A stretch of 64,000 nt of DNA from Massilia antarctica (GTDB lineage: Bacteria; Pseudomonadota; Gammaproteobacteria; Burkholderiales; Burkholderiaceae_D): contig NZ_CP065053.1 of the NCBI RefSeq assembly GCF_015689335.1, forward strand, positions 1,984,001 through 2,048,000, given 5' to 3'. Of the stretch, positions 42,821 through 52,736 are shown piece after piece. The notes beneath the pieces are model-generated. The model saw nothing but the letters and a program-made list of their open reading frames with translations, was not told where the DNA came from and made no database searches. A program made the translations under genes and the position numbers. Position 1 is the first letter of the stretch; every line of letters begins with the position of its first letter.

Positions 42821-43354
42821 ATGCCTGCCTTGACGCTCCCCCACTATGTTTTGATTGCCTTGCTGCTCGCGGCCGCCGCCAGCGACCTGGCCTCGCGCCG
42901 CATTCCCAACCGCCTGCTCGCCGCCGGCCTGGTCTGCGCCGCCATCCTGCATCTGTGTTCCGACACGCCGCTGGCGTTGCTCAGCACGGGTCTGGCCGGC
43001 TTCGGCACGGGCCTGTTGCTGTTCCTGCCCCTGTACTGTCTGCGCGGCATGGCCGCTGGCGACGTCAAGCTGATGGCCACCGTGGGCGCCTTTACCGGCC
43101 CCGCCCTGGCCCTGCAGATCGCCCTGGCCACGTTTTGCGCCGGCGGCGTCATGGCGCTGATGATGATCGTCGCCAGCGGACGTTTGCGCGACACCGCCAT
43201 CAACCTGATGTCACTGCTGCGCCCCCTGTTCCTGCGCATGGGCGGCATGCCGCTCGCGGCCGAACCGATGCCGACCCCGAGTGTGGGAAATATGCCATAC
43301 GCAGTCGCCATCGCCGCCGGCACCTTCTTTACTCTGGCTCAGCCCTGGTTGTAA
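42821..43354 (+). CDS. tadV: Prepilin peptidase TadV/CpaA
   Basis: 177 residues from ATG 42821. An aspartic membrane protease with about five or six hydrophobic segments. The catalytic aspartates lie in AAASDLASRRIPNRLLA and GMAAGDVKLMATVGAF (the GxGD motif appears as AAGD, the first Gly replaced by Ala). It cleaves prepilins such as Flp and the TadE/F pseudopilins. It has only a weak ribosome binding site and lies just after the terminator. Confidence 0.9.
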   Translation: MPALTLPHYVLIALLLAAAASDLASRRIPNRLLAAGLVCAAILHLCSDTPLALLSTGLAGFGTGLLLFLPLYCLRGMAAGDVKLMATVGAFTGPALALQIALATFCAGGVMALMMIVASGRLRDTAINLMSLLRPLFLRMGGMPLAAEPMPTPSVGNMPYAVAIAAGTFFTLAQPWL

Positions 43355-43460
43355 GTTTCCCTACGGTCAGAGCTTGCTGTTTATCAAATCGGTCAAGGGA
43401 GGGGTGGCTAAAATAAATTGTGCCTTTTGGAAACGCCACCTGCCTTGTTGAGGAACCCAC

Positions 43461-44888
43461 ATGAGTGACACCGCCCCGACCGGAGCGCTTCCGCCCAGCA
43501 GCCTGCGGGTGCGTACTCCTTCTTCCGACTACGGCATCAACAGCCTGCCGCCGCAGCCGCGCTGCGTGCGCGACACCGGCCTCGAACTGGGGCTGGTGAT
43601 CGAACTGGTGGCCAAGGCGATGTATTCGATCGGCAAGATCCACCTGCCTGTGCTCACCGGCAAGCTCAAGCTGTCAATCAATGTCTTGCGCGAAGTGCTC
43701 GATGCCATGCAGGCCGACCATCTGGCCGAAGTGGCGGGGCGCGGCGATTCCGATCTGGACGTCCACTACCAGCTCACCGAGGGCGGGCGCCTGCGCGCGG
43801 CCGAGTTCCTGGCGCGCTGCCGTTATGTGGGACCGGCGCCGGTCACCCTGCAGGCTTACCGCGACCTGGCCGAGCGCCAGTCTAGCCGGCACGGCAAGGG
43901 TGCGCAGATCGGCATGGCCGAGATGGCCGCCGTCTTCGCCGACGATGTGCTCGACCCCGGCGTGCGCGATCTGCTCGGCGCGGCGCTGCAGTCGCGCCGT
44001 CCGCTGCTGCTGCACGGCCCTTCCGGCAGCGGCAAGACGACCCTGGCGCGCAAGCTGGGCCAGCTCCAGAGCGGGCTGGTGGCCATTCCGCATGCGATCC
44101 TGGCCGAGGGCCAACTCATCCAGTTCCACGACCCGGCCCTGCATGTGCCGGCCTCGCCCCTGCACCTGCGCCAGACCGAAGAACGGCGCAAGCCGGATGC
44201 GCGCTGGACCCTGTGCCAGCGCCCGGTGGTGCAGGTCGGCGCCGAACTGGGCTACGAGATGCTCGACCTGCGCCTGGACCAGGCCAGCGGCGTGTATCGC
44301 GCGCCGCCGCACTTCATGGCCAATAACGGCATCCTCGTGATCGACGACCTGGGCCGCCAGCGCATTCCCAGCGAAGAATTGCTCAACCGCTTCAACGCCC
44401 CGCTCGACAGCGGCAGCGACCAGCTCACCATCGAGGGCGGCTGCAAGATCGCGGTGCCGTTCGACGTCACCCTGGTGCTGGCCACCAACCTGACGCCGAA
44501 CCTGCTGCTCGACGATGCCTTCCTGCGCCGCATCGGCTACAAGATCCTGGTCGGCCCGCTGTCCGAGGCGGCTTACGCCACCCTGTTCCGGCGCCAGTGC
44601 CACCAGCATGCGCTCGCTTGCGACGAGGCTGTACTGGAGTACCTGATGACGCGCCTGCATCGCGCCAGCGGCCGGCCGCTGCTGGCCAGCTATCCGGCCG
44701 AGCTGCTCGGGCGGCTCAACGATTTCGCCGCCTTCGCCGGCACCACGGCGCGCCTGAGCGCGGCGGCCATCGAGCAAGCCTGGCACAGCATGTCGCTCGG
44801 GCCGGGCACGCCGGCCAGCGCCCCGCTCCATCCGCCGATGTCGTTTTCAGCCGATAACGGCCCCACCTTGTACGAGAGGATCTCATGA
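43461..44888 (+). CDS. AAA-type ATPase of the Tad locus
   Basis: 475 residues. The N-terminal about 130 residues include a winged-helix-like part (LGLVIELVAKAMYSIGKIHL; HYQLTEGGRLRAAEFL); the ATPase has Walker A GPSGSGKTTLARKLG (186-200), Walker B NNGILVIDDLGRQ and a sensor-like VLATNLTPNLLLDDAFLRRI. It is not one of the two standard Tad ATPases (CpaE, CpaF) but lies inside the operon and overlaps cpaB by ATGA. It looks like an MoxR- or chaperone-type remodelling ATPase, perhaps regulatory. Its exact role in pilus biogenesis is unknown to me. Confidence 0.7.
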   Translation: MSDTAPTGALPPSSLRVRTPSSDYGINSLPPQPRCVRDTGLELGLVIELVAKAMYSIGKIHLPVLTGKLKLSINVLREVLDAMQADHLAEVAGRGDSDLDVHYQLTEGGRLRAAEFLARCRYVGPAPVTLQAYRDLAERQSSRHGKGAQIGMAEMAAVFADDVLDPGVRDLLGAALQSRRPLLLHGPSGSGKTTLARKLGQLQSGLVAIPHAILAEGQLIQFHDPALHVPASPLHLRQTEERRKPDARWTLCQRPVVQVGAELGYEMLDLRLDQASGVYRAPPHFMANNGILVIDDLGRQRIPSEELLNRFNAPLDSGSDQLTIEGGCKIAVPFDVTLVLATNLTPNLLLDDAFLRRIGYKILVGPLSEAAYATLFRRQCHQHALACDEAVLEYLMTRLHRASGRPLLASYPAELLGRLNDFAAFAGTTARLSAAAIEQAWHSMSLGPGTPASAPLHPPMSFSADNGPTLYERIS

Positions 44889-45763
44889 AAAACAAACGCG
44901 CATTGCTGACCATGGGCGTGGCGGTCCTTCTGGGGATCGGCGCCGTCATCCTCGCCTCGCTGTGGCTGCTCGGGCAACCGGGCAACGCCGCCAGCCGGAT
45001 CGTCGTCGCCGCCGGCGACATCAGCCGCGGCCAGCGCATTTCGCCCGACATGCTGCGCCTGGCCGACTGGCCCAGCGCGACCATGCCCAAGGATGCCTTC
45101 AAGGATAGCCTCAAGCTGAGCGACCGGGTGCTCAAGACCAACGTCCTCAAGGGCGAGCCGCTGACCGAAGCCAAGCTGGCCCCGGCCGGCACCCTGGGCG
45201 GCCTGTCGGCCCTGATCAGCGAAGGCAAGCGCGCCATCACGGTGCGGGTCAACGATGTCATCGGCGTGGCCGGCTTTGCGCTGCCGGGCAATTACGTCGA
45301 CATCATCGTGCACACCGAACGCGATCCGGACGAGCAGGCCAGGCAAAACCGCAATGCGCTGCACATCTCCAAGATCGTGCTCGAACGCATCCTGGTGCTG
45401 GCCGTGGCCCAGGAAGTAAGCCGCGACGAAACCAAGCCGAAAGTGGTCAACGCCGTCACGCTCGAAGTCACGCCGGAGCAGGCCGAGGAACTCGACCTGG
45501 CGCGCGGGGTCGGCACCTTGTCGCTGGCGCTGCGCAACCAGGTCGATCCCGGCTCGCCGCAGACGGCCGGGGCCACCAAGGCCAGCCTGCTCGACGAGCC
45601 GGCCGCCGCCAGGCCGGCGCCGGCGTCCGCTCCCAAAGCGCCGCCAGCCCGGCCGCGCGCAGCCGTCCGTGCCGCCGCGCGCCCGGCCCCCGTGCTGGCG
45701 CATGCCAAGCGCGACTGCGTCAGCGTCTTGAACGGCGTGACCACATCACAAGAATGTTTTTGA
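44885..45763 (+). CDS. cpaB: Flp pilus assembly protein CpaB/RcpC
   Basis: 292 residues. One N-terminal membrane segment (LLTMGVAVLLGIGAVILASL), then the SAF domain (RIVVAAGDISRGQRISPDML, KGEPLTEAKLAPAG) and the RcpC region with VRVNDVIGVAGFALPGNYVD and LVLAVAQEVSRDETKPK. The C-terminal 60 residues are Ala/Pro-rich. It is a periplasmic partner of the secretin. Its end overlaps the region just before cpaC. Confidence 0.92.
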   Translation: MKNKRALLTMGVAVLLGIGAVILASLWLLGQPGNAASRIVVAAGDISRGQRISPDMLRLADWPSATMPKDAFKDSLKLSDRVLKTNVLKGEPLTEAKLAPAGTLGGLSALISEGKRAITVRVNDVIGVAGFALPGNYVDIIVHTERDPDEQARQNRNALHISKIVLERILVLAVAQEVSRDETKPKVVNAVTLEVTPEQAEELDLARGVGTLSLALRNQVDPGSPQTAGATKASLLDEPAAARPAPASAPKAPPARPRAAVRAAARPAPVLAHAKRDCVSVLNGVTTSQECF

Positions 45764-45795
45764 TTTTCGAGCAATCACCTTACAGGATGGCCGAC

Positions 45796-47328
45796 ATGAA
45801 CAGATGTATCGAACCAGGCAAACCGACCCGCAGCGCCGCCGCCGTGCTCGGCGTGCTGCTGGCGCTGGCCGGCGCCAGCGCCCAGGCCGCCGCCGCCAAG
45901 GAGGCCCAGCCCCAGGCCGAGCGCGCCGACAGCGGCCCGCACTGCAGCGGCACAGCGGCGCGGCCCGGGAATATGACCTTAATGGTGGGCAAATCGAACC
46001 TGCTGCGCCTGCCCGAACCGGTGCGCAACCGCAGCATCGGCAACGCCGCCGTGGTGCAAGCCATGCTGGTCGCGCCCGACACCCTGTACCTGCTCGGGGT
46101 CGATATCGGCACCACCAATATGATTGTGCAGGGCAAGAGCGGCGCCTGCAGCATCGTCGACATCGTGGTCGGCATGGACCCGGCCGCGCTGCAAGCGAGC
46201 CTGGCGGCCCTGATGCCGGAAGAAAAAGAGATCCGCGTGCACAGCGCCGCCGACTCGCTGGTGCTGAGCGGCACCGTGGCCGACGGCGCCGCCGTGCAGC
46301 GCGCAGTCGAGCTGGCGACCGCCTTCGTCAGCCGGCCGCTGCGTTCGCTGGCGCAGCAGGGCGGCGACCCGGCCACCGGCGGCGCGGCCGCCGCCAAGGG
46401 CAGCACCGGCGGCGCCGCCGCCAGCGCCAGCGCTGCGCCGGCCCTGCGCGTGATCAATCTGCTGACGGTCGGCGCGCCCCAGCAAGTGATGCTCGAAGTG
46501 AAGATCGCCGAAGTCTCGAAAAGCATGATCGAACGGCTCGAAGGGGGCGTCACCTGGGGCTTCGGCGCGGGCAGCTGGGCCACTAGCTTGCTGTCCAATT
46601 TCATCACCGGCAATGCCGAGGGCGCGCTCGGGGTGGGCCGGAGCACTGGCAAGAACGTGAAGCTGGAGGCGCAGAAGCAGGATGGCATCGTGCGTATCCT
46701 GGCCGAGCCGAACGTGATGGCCGTCAGCGGCCAGGAAGGCAGCTTCCTGGCCGGCGGCAGCATCTTCATCCCGGTGGCCCAGGATAACAACAAGATCACC
46801 CTGGAAGAGAAGGAATTCGGGGTCGGCCTGCGCTTCGTCCCGACCGTGCTGGCCGGCGGGCGCATCAATCTGAAGGTGGCGCCGGAAGTGTCGGAAGTCT
46901 CGCGCGAAGGCATTGGCATATCGGCCGCCGGCTTTTCCGGCGCCGCGGTGCTGCCCTTGATCACCAAGCGGCGCGCCAGCACCACCTTGCAATTGTTCGA
47001 CGGCCAGAGCTTCGCCATCGGCGGCTTGATCAAGAATAACCTGATCGGCAACCGCAAGGGCTTGCCGCTGCTGGGCGAAGTACCGGTGCTCGGCGCGCTG
47101 TTCCGCAGCACCGACTTCCAGGAAGACCGCACCGAGCTGGTGTTTGTCGTGACGGCCCACCTGGTCAAGCCCCTGCCGTCGACCTACACCTTGCCCACCG
47201 ATGGCCTGGCCGCGCCCTCGCGCACCCAGATGCTGCTCGGTTCACGCCTGGAAGGACAGCAGGCCCGGCCCCCGGCCGCGGTCGCGGCGCCAGCCGCCCC
47301 CGCCCACAGCGGTTTTGAACTGAAATAG
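45796..47328 (+). CDS. cpaC: Flp pilus secretin CpaC/RcpA
   Basis: 510 residues from the ATG at 45796, chosen because AGGATGG lies before it and the signal peptide then starts properly; an in-frame ATG exists at 45754, inside cpaB. Order: signal peptide; N-terminal domain (MTLMVGKSNLLRLPEPVRNR); BON-like segment (IRVHSAADSLVLSGTVADGA); Gly/Ala-rich linker; secretin domain with VMLEVKIAEVSKSMIERLEG, FLAGGSIFIPVAQD, LRFVPTVLAGGRINLKVAPE and LLGEVPVLGALFRSTDF. It forms the outer membrane pore for the pilus. Confidence 0.92.
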   Translation: MNRCIEPGKPTRSAAAVLGVLLALAGASAQAAAAKEAQPQAERADSGPHCSGTAARPGNMTLMVGKSNLLRLPEPVRNRSIGNAAVVQAMLVAPDTLYLLGVDIGTTNMIVQGKSGACSIVDIVVGMDPAALQASLAALMPEEKEIRVHSAADSLVLSGTVADGAAVQRAVELATAFVSRPLRSLAQQGGDPATGGAAAAKGSTGGAAASASAAPALRVINLLTVGAPQQVMLEVKIAEVSKSMIERLEGGVTWGFGAGSWATSLLSNFITGNAEGALGVGRSTGKNVKLEAQKQDGIVRILAEPNVMAVSGQEGSFLAGGSIFIPVAQDNNKITLEEKEFGVGLRFVPTVLAGGRINLKVAPEVSEVSREGIGISAAGFSGAAVLPLITKRRASTTLQLFDGQSFAIGGLIKNNLIGNRKGLPLLGEVPVLGALFRSTDFQEDRTELVFVVTAHLVKPLPSTYTLPTDGLAAPSRTQMLLGSRLEGQQARPPAAVAAPAAPAHSGFELK

Positions 47329-47337
47329 GAGAGCGCC

Positions 47338-47610
47338 ATGAACACACGCATCGTTTGCATCGCCGGCTTGCTGGCATTGACGGCCGGGCTGGGCGGTTGC
47401 TCGAGCACGCCGCGCTGGGACGCGCGTTTCGGCCAGGCCGTGCGCAGCGCGCTGGCGGCCCAGGTGATCGACCCGGCGGCCGTGCGCAACACCCGTCCCG
47501 TCACTGGCCTGGACGGCAAGACGGCGGCCGCCGCCCAGGAGCGCTACCAGCATTCGGCCGAAGCGCCCGCCGCGCTGGCGCCGCTGGCCATTGGCGGGGG
47601 TGTAAAATGA
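47338..47610 (+). CDS. Small Tad-locus lipoprotein
   Basis: 90 residues; the signal peptide MNTRIVCIAGLLALTAGLGG ends with Cys21, a lipobox. The rest (TPRWDARFGQAVRSALAAQV, NTRPVTGLDGKTAAAAQERY) is a short helical domain commonly placed between the secretin and TadG genes in Tad loci of this group. It is a candidate pilotin or secretin-stabilising lipoprotein; that role is inferred. The stop overlaps the tadG start (ATGA). Confidence 0.75.
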   Translation: MNTRIVCIAGLLALTAGLGGCSSTPRWDARFGQAVRSALAAQVIDPAAVRNTRPVTGLDGKTAAAAQERYQHSAEAPAALAPLAIGGGVK

Positions 47611-49091
47611 AGCGGATGCGCCTTGCGGCCTGCCGGCACCGGCGCCAGCGCGGCGCTTATTCGGTCATGTTCGCCCTGCTGATGACGCCGCTGGTCCTGC
47701 TGGGTGGCATGGCGATCGACCTGTCGATGGCCTACATGCGCCGCACCGACCTGCAGGCGGTGGCCGACGCGGCCGCGCTGGCGGCGGCGCGCGCGCTCGA
47801 CGGCACCGTGGCCGGGGTCGCCAACGCCGATGGGCGCGCGAAGCAGATCGTCAATGCCAGTACCTACGCGCTGGCACACGCCATGACCTGGTCGCCGGCT
47901 GCCCTGAGCTTTAGCAACAGCCCCGACCTGGGCGGCACCTGGCTGGCGGCCAGCGCCGTCACTGCCGCCAATGTCGCCACCATGCGTTACGCCCGCGTCG
48001 ATACCAGCGGGCTGGCGGCGGCCTTGGCCGAGGTGAACGCCTTGTTCGGCCGCATCATGGGCGACAGAATCACCATTCTGAAGGTCGGCGCGCACGCGGT
48101 GGCCGGGCGCAGCGAGGTCCAGATCACGCCGCTGGCCATCTGCGCCATGAGCAACCAGGCCAAGACAGTGCGGGTGAACGCACCCGGCTACGAGGAAATC
48201 GTCGAGCATGGCTTCCGGCGCGGCGTCAATTACAACCTGCTCGATCTGAATCCGACCGGTGCCGGCGCGCTGAACTACCAGGTCAATCCGATCGATTTTC
48301 CGCCGGCGGTCGAGAATGTGGCGCACCGCAACATCAACACCTTGCGGGCGATGGTGTGCAGCGGCACCCTGGCGCTGCCGTTCCTGCCGGCCGGCGCGAA
48401 CGTCTACGTGCGCGCCGGCTTTCCCGTCTCGCTCACGGCCGAACTCAATTCGCGCTTCGGCCTCCTGCCCGGCAGCGGCTCGACCTGCGATCCCGTTTCG
48501 GCCCCGGCCGATACCAACATCAAGGAATACACGGTGCCCACCTTCTGGATGCGCATGCCGGCCGCCACCCCCAACCTGACCAAGATTCCGGCCAGCGCCA
48601 GCCCCGTCATCGGCGCCGGCGAGCGCAAGACGATTGCCGAGGTCAGCGGCGCCACGCCCGGTACCAACCCGGTCAGCTACGGTCCCTTGTGGGCCTTTTC
48701 CAAACCGCAGCGCTACGATGCGACCACCCCGAACACCCCGGGTGCCAGCTTTCCCAAGAGCGCCTGGCCGGTCCTGTACCCGGTCGCCACCACCGAGCAG
48801 GCCCAAGCGACCATCATCTACCCCGCCGATCCGGGGGTGCCGTACAGGGGGACGGGCGTGTTCAAGCAAAACCCTAGTCCGTCCACCTATCCCAAGGTGG
48901 CGGGGCGGCGCATCGTCAACATTCCACTGCTGGCCTGCCCGGTGAACGCCGCCGGCACGGCCGTGGTGCTGGCGGTCGGCAGCTTTTTGATGACCTCGCG
49001 CGCAAGCGACAACCCGGCGGGTGTCTACGCCGAATTCGGCGGCCTGGCCACGGCCGACTCCCTGAACTCCTCGACGGTCCTGTACCGATGA
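47607..49091 (+). CDS. tadG: TadG-like pilus assembly protein
   Basis: 494 residues from ATG 47607. The N-terminus RQRGAYSVMFALLMTPLVLL is a TadE/TadG-type single membrane helix, followed by GGMAIDLSMAYMRRTDLQAV and ADAAALAAARALDG, the standard TadG start. The long periplasmic part (about 430 residues) has two Cys pairs and no von Willebrand MIDAS motif that I can find. It is probably a minor component anchoring or capping the pilus. Overlaps both neighbours by 4 nt. Confidence 0.85.
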   Translation: MKRMRLAACRHRRQRGAYSVMFALLMTPLVLLGGMAIDLSMAYMRRTDLQAVADAAALAAARALDGTVAGVANADGRAKQIVNASTYALAHAMTWSPAALSFSNSPDLGGTWLAASAVTAANVATMRYARVDTSGLAAALAEVNALFGRIMGDRITILKVGAHAVAGRSEVQITPLAICAMSNQAKTVRVNAPGYEEIVEHGFRRGVNYNLLDLNPTGAGALNYQVNPIDFPPAVENVAHRNINTLRAMVCSGTLALPFLPAGANVYVRAGFPVSLTAELNSRFGLLPGSGSTCDPVSAPADTNIKEYTVPTFWMRMPAATPNLTKIPASASPVIGAGERKTIAEVSGATPGTNPVSYGPLWAFSKPQRYDATTPNTPGASFPKSAWPVLYPVATTEQAQATIIYPADPGVPYRGTGVFKQNPSPSTYPKVAGRRIVNIPLLACPVNAAGTAVVLAVGSFLMTSRASDNPAGVYAEFGGLATADSLNSSTVLYR

Positions 49092-49567
49092 AAGCGGCCC
49101 CCATCATGTTTTCCATTTTCCGGCGCCGCGCGCGCGGCATGGCGCATATCGAACTGGCGCTGATCCTCTGTTGGATGGCCTTCCTGCTGCCCGTCATCTT
49201 TAGCATGGGCCGCATGTTCTATGTCTACGCGGTGCTCAAGCAGACCGCCGCCGCCGCCGCCGCCAGCCTGGCCGCGGTGCCGCCGGGCGAGTGGGCGTCC
49301 AGCGTCTCGTACAGCAGCCCGATGAAGCTCAGGGCCTTGCACCTGATCGAACAATCGCTGCTCGACGCCAATGTGGCGCCCACCTTCCCCCTGCTCGAAT
49401 ACGACTTCGACTGCAACGGCAACCTGATGTGCGGAGGCGATCGCCAGGACACCATCACCGTCACGCTCGGGGTCGCCATACCGAACGGCTATCAGATCAT
49501 GACCGAACTGGGCATGTCCAGCAATATGGCGATCCAGACCTCGGTCACGGTTCCTTACAACCATTGA
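49088..49567 (+). CDS. TadE-family pseudopilin
   Basis: 159 residues. RARGMAHIELALILCWMAFL is a prepilin-type motif (cleavage after Gly, Glu at +5), followed by a hydrophobic helix and KQTAAAAAASLAAVPPGEWA. The C-terminal domain holds a DFDCNGNLMCGG Cys pair. Processed by TadV, it should act as a minor pilin with the next gene product. Its start overlaps the tadG stop. Confidence 0.85.
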   Translation: MKAAPIMFSIFRRRARGMAHIELALILCWMAFLLPVIFSMGRMFYVYAVLKQTAAAAAASLAAVPPGEWASSVSYSSPMKLRALHLIEQSLLDANVAPTFPLLEYDFDCNGNLMCGGDRQDTITVTLGVAIPNGYQIMTELGMSSNMAIQTSVTVPYNH

Positions 49568-49580
49568 GCGGGAGTTTTCC

Positions 49581-50159
49581 ATGCACCAAGCGTTCCGCCC
49601 CGCCCGCCAGCGCATCCGCGGCAGCACCATGATCGAGTTCGCCCTGACCTTGCCGATTTTCCTGCTCTTCACCTTGGGTCTGCTCGAAATGGCGCGCGTG
49701 ATCTACCTGTGGAACATGCTGCCGAACGCAACCTACGCGGCGGCGCGCGGGGCGGCCATGGTCGCCCCCTCCGACAGCGCCGCCCTGGACGCGGTGACGC
49801 AGGCGGCCGCGCTGGCGGCGCGCGCCGGCGGCCTGTCGCTGGGCGAGAAAGGCAATGCGCGCATCGCGATCAGCCACCTGCGCAGCGATTTCGTGCCGGT
49901 CACGTCCTTGCCGGCCTGTCCCTCGCAAAACATCGTCAACTGCAATGCCAATCCAAACGGCGAGAACTGCGTGCGCTACGTGCGCGCCCAGCTGTGCTCT
50001 CCCGACAGCGGCGCCACCTGCGAACCGGCCACGTACAAACCCCTGTTTGCCGGCAAATCGCTGGACTGGACATTCACCTATCCGACCTTCGCGACAATCC
50101 TCCCGGCCGCGTCGCTGGGTCACCAAGCAGGTAGCACCGAAGTCTGCCCCGGCCCCTGA
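49581..50159 (+). CDS. tadE: TadE-family pseudopilin
   Basis: 192 residues. RIRGSTMIEFALTLPIFLLF is the classical TadE signature (Gly cleavage site, Glu at +5), then the membrane helix and AARGAAMVAPSDSAAL. The C-terminal 100 residues contain four Cys (SLPACPSQNIVNCN, RAQLCSPDSGATCE) likely paired in the periplasm. A minor pilin processed by TadV. GGGAG lies 8 nt before the ATG. Confidence 0.88.
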   Translation: MHQAFRPARQRIRGSTMIEFALTLPIFLLFTLGLLEMARVIYLWNMLPNATYAAARGAAMVAPSDSAALDAVTQAAALAARAGGLSLGEKGNARIAISHLRSDFVPVTSLPACPSQNIVNCNANPNGENCVRYVRAQLCSPDSGATCEPATYKPLFAGKSLDWTFTYPTFATILPAASLGHQAGSTEVCPGP

Positions 50160-50189
50160 GCCGCGCGGCCTTACCCACGAGGATGTGCC

Positions 50190-51365
50190 ATGAAAGCTTT
50201 ACTTATCACTCACGACAGCCAGCTGCAAGCCGAAATCGCCGCCCAGGGCGCCGCGCGGATGCCGCCGGTGACCCTGGTGGCCGTGCGCAGCCGCCTGCGC
50301 GATGCGCTCGAAAGGGTGGTGCCCGACAGCCCGGCGCTGGTGATCGTCGACGCCAGCGGCCTCGATGAAGGCGAGGCCGAACTGCTGGTGCGTCTGGCCA
50401 AGCTGTATCCGGCCGCCACCTTCATGCTGCTCACCCGCGACCAGCAGCAAAACCTGCTGATCCGCGCCATGCGCGCCGGCGTGCGCGAAGTGCTGCAATT
50501 GCCGCTGGTGCACAGCGCCTTCCACGACGCCATCAACCGCATCGCCGACGCCGCCAATGCCGGCAAGCTGTGCGACGGCAAGGTGCTGGCCTTCATTTCC
50601 TGCAAGGGCGGCAGCGGCGCCACCTTTTTGTCGACCAATTTCGCCTACGCCCTGGCCAGCCTGGCCGAGAAAAAAGTCATCCTGATCGACCTGCACGGCC
50701 AGTTCGGCGACGCCACCCTGTATGTGTCGGACCAGAAGCCGGCCATGACCCTGTCGGACGTGTGCAGCCAGATCGCGCGCATCGACGGCGCCTTTCTCGA
50801 CTCGTGCCTGGTGCACGTCACGCCCAGCTTCGGGATCCTGGCCGCGGCCGACGATCCATCCCATGCGATCGACCTCAAACCGGAGCAGATGGACATCATC
50901 CTGCGCGTAGCGCGCCAGCACTACGACTATGTGGTGCTCGACGTGGGACGCCAGATCGACGCCATTTCCCTGCGCGCGCTCGACAACGCCGACGCCATCT
51001 ATCCGGTGCTGCAACTGGCCCTGCCCGACCTGCGCGACGGGCGCCGCCTGCTCGACATCTTCCGCTCGCTCGGCTACGCCATCGAAAACACGCGCCTGAT
51101 CGTGAACCGCTACGAAAAGGGCGGGCGCTTGCGCCTGCAGGACGTGCAAGCCTCGCTCGGCGCCGAGGTCATGCACACCGTGCCCAACGATTACGTGGCG
51201 GTGACCGATTCGGTCAACCAGGGCGTGCCGGTGCTGCAATTGTCGCGCGCCAGCCCGGTCGCGCGCAGCCTGGCCGAACTGGTCGAGCTGGTCACCGCGC
51301 GGCGCGTGCCGGAAGCCAAGGGCTTGCTGACCCGCCTGTTCGGGCGCGCCGAGGCCGAACAATAA
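50190..51365 (+). CDS. cpaE: Pilus assembly protein CpaE/TadZ (ParA/MinD-type ATPase)
   Basis: 391 residues. The first about 120 residues are a receiver-like domain ([40 protein letters not shown]), followed by a MinD-like ATPase with a deviant Walker A ([20 protein letters not shown], where the terminal GKT is replaced by GAT) and [17 protein letters not shown]. Members with this change often localise the Tad machine to the pole rather than hydrolyse ATP well. Located before cpaF, as usual. Confidence 0.9.
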   Translation: MKALLITHDSQLQAEIAAQGAARMPPVTLVAVRSRLRDALERVVPDSPALVIVDASGLDEGEAELLVRLAKLYPAATFMLLTRDQQQNLLIRAMRAGVREVLQLPLVHSAFHDAINRIADAANAGKLCDGKVLAFISCKGGSGATFLSTNFAYALASLAEKKVILIDLHGQFGDATLYVSDQKPAMTLSDVCSQIARIDGAFLDSCLVHVTPSFGILAAADDPSHAIDLKPEQMDIILRVARQHYDYVVLDVGRQIDAISLRALDNADAIYPVLQLALPDLRDGRRLLDIFRSLGYAIENTRLIVNRYEKGGRLRLQDVQASLGAEVMHTVPNDYVAVTDSVNQGVPVLQLSRASPVARSLAELVELVTARRVPEAKGLLTRLFGRAEAEQ

Positions 51366-51381
51366 ACCCCAGGAGAATCCC

Positions 51382-52728
51382 ATGACCTTGCGCGAACGCC
51401 TGACGGCGACCGACGACAGCCGCAGCACCCAGCCGACCGAAGCGGAACCGGCCAACCATGCTTATCACGACCTGAAGAAGAACATGCACCAGATGGTGCT
51501 CGACCGCATCGACCTGGAGCGCCTCAAGCGCCTCACGCCGGAGCAGTTCAAGCATGAACTGGGTTTGCTGGTGCAGCACATCATCGAAGAAGAGCACATC
51601 GTGCTCAACCAGCACGAGCGGCACGACCTGGTGCTCGACATCCAGCATGAAATGCTCGGCTTCGGCCCGCTCGAATCCTTGCTGGCCGATCCGAGCGTGT
51701 CGGACATCCTGGTCAATACCTACAACCAGGTGTATGTCGAGCGGCGCGGACGGCTGGAACTGACCGACATCACCTTCCACGACAGTGCGCACCTGATGAA
51801 GATCATCGAAAAGATTGTCTCGCGGGTCGGGCGCCGGGTCGACGAATCGAGCCCGATGGTCGACGCGCGCTTGCCGGACGGCTCGCGCGTGAACGCCATC
51901 ATCCCGCCGCTGGCGGTCGATGGCGCGATCCTGTCGATCCGGCGTTTTTCGGCGACCCCGCTGACGGTCGAGAACCTGCTGCGCTTCAAGAGCATGACCC
52001 CGCCCATGGTGCAGGTGCTGCAGTCGCTCGGGCACTCGAAGATCAACATCCTGATCTCGGGCGGCACCGGCAGCGGCAAGACCACCCTGCTCAACCTGCT
52101 GTCGGGTTTCATTCCGGCCAACGAGCGCATCATCACCATCGAAGATGCGGCCGAACTGCAGATGCGCCAGCCGCACGTGGTGCGCCTGGAGACGCGCCCG
52201 CCGAATATCGAAGGCAAGGGCGAGGTGACCCAGCGCGCGCTGGTGCGCAACGCGCTGCGCATGCGGCCCGACCGCATCATCCTGGGCGAGGTGCGTGGCG
52301 CCGAAGCGATGGACATGCTGCAGGCGATGAACACCGGGCACGAAGGCTCGCTCGCGACGATCCACTCGAACACCCCGCGCGACGCCCTGGCGCGCCTGGA
52401 AAACATGGTCGGCATGGCTGGCGTCACGCTCACCCCGCGCGCGGTGCGCCAGCAGATCTGCTCGGCCATCACGGTGGTGCTGCAAGTGACGCGCCTGACC
52501 GATGGCGCGCGCAAGCTGGTCAGCCTGCAGGAAATCACCGGCATGGAAGGCGAGATGATCGCCATGCAGGAAATCTTTTGCTTCGAGCAGACCGGGGTCG
52601 ATGCCGAAGGCAAGGTGGTGGGGCATTTCCGCGCCACCGGTGTGCGTCCGCGCTTTGCCGACCGCCTGCGCCTGTTCGGCGCACCCGTGCCCGATTCGGC
52701 CTTCGACCCCAGCCGCATCTTCGAATAG
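51382..52728 (+). CDS. cpaF: Tad pilus assembly ATPase CpaF/TadA
   Basis: 448 residues of the VirB11/GspE family. N-terminal part with [20 protein letters not shown] and [20 protein letters not shown]; Walker [21 protein letters not shown]; Asp box [10 protein letters not shown]; Walker [20 protein letters not shown]; His box [12 protein letters not shown]. All motor motifs are intact. It powers pilus extension (and in CpaF/TadA systems retraction) on the inner face of the membrane with TadB and TadC. Confidence 0.95.
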   Translation: MTLRERLTATDDSRSTQPTEAEPANHAYHDLKKNMHQMVLDRIDLERLKRLTPEQFKHELGLLVQHIIEEEHIVLNQHERHDLVLDIQHEMLGFGPLESLLADPSVSDILVNTYNQVYVERRGRLELTDITFHDSAHLMKIIEKIVSRVGRRVDESSPMVDARLPDGSRVNAIIPPLAVDGAILSIRRFSATPLTVENLLRFKSMTPPMVQVLQSLGHSKINILISGGTGSGKTTLLNLLSGFIPANERIITIEDAAELQMRQPHVVRLETRPPNIEGKGEVTQRALVRNALRMRPDRIILGEVRGAEAMDMLQAMNTGHEGSLATIHSNTPRDALARLENMVGMAGVTLTPRAVRQQICSAITVVLQVTRLTDGARKLVSLQEITGMEGEMIAMQEIFCFEQTGVDAEGKVVGHFRATGVRPRFADRLRLFGAPVPDSAFDPSRIFE

Positions 52729-52736
52729 GAACGGCC

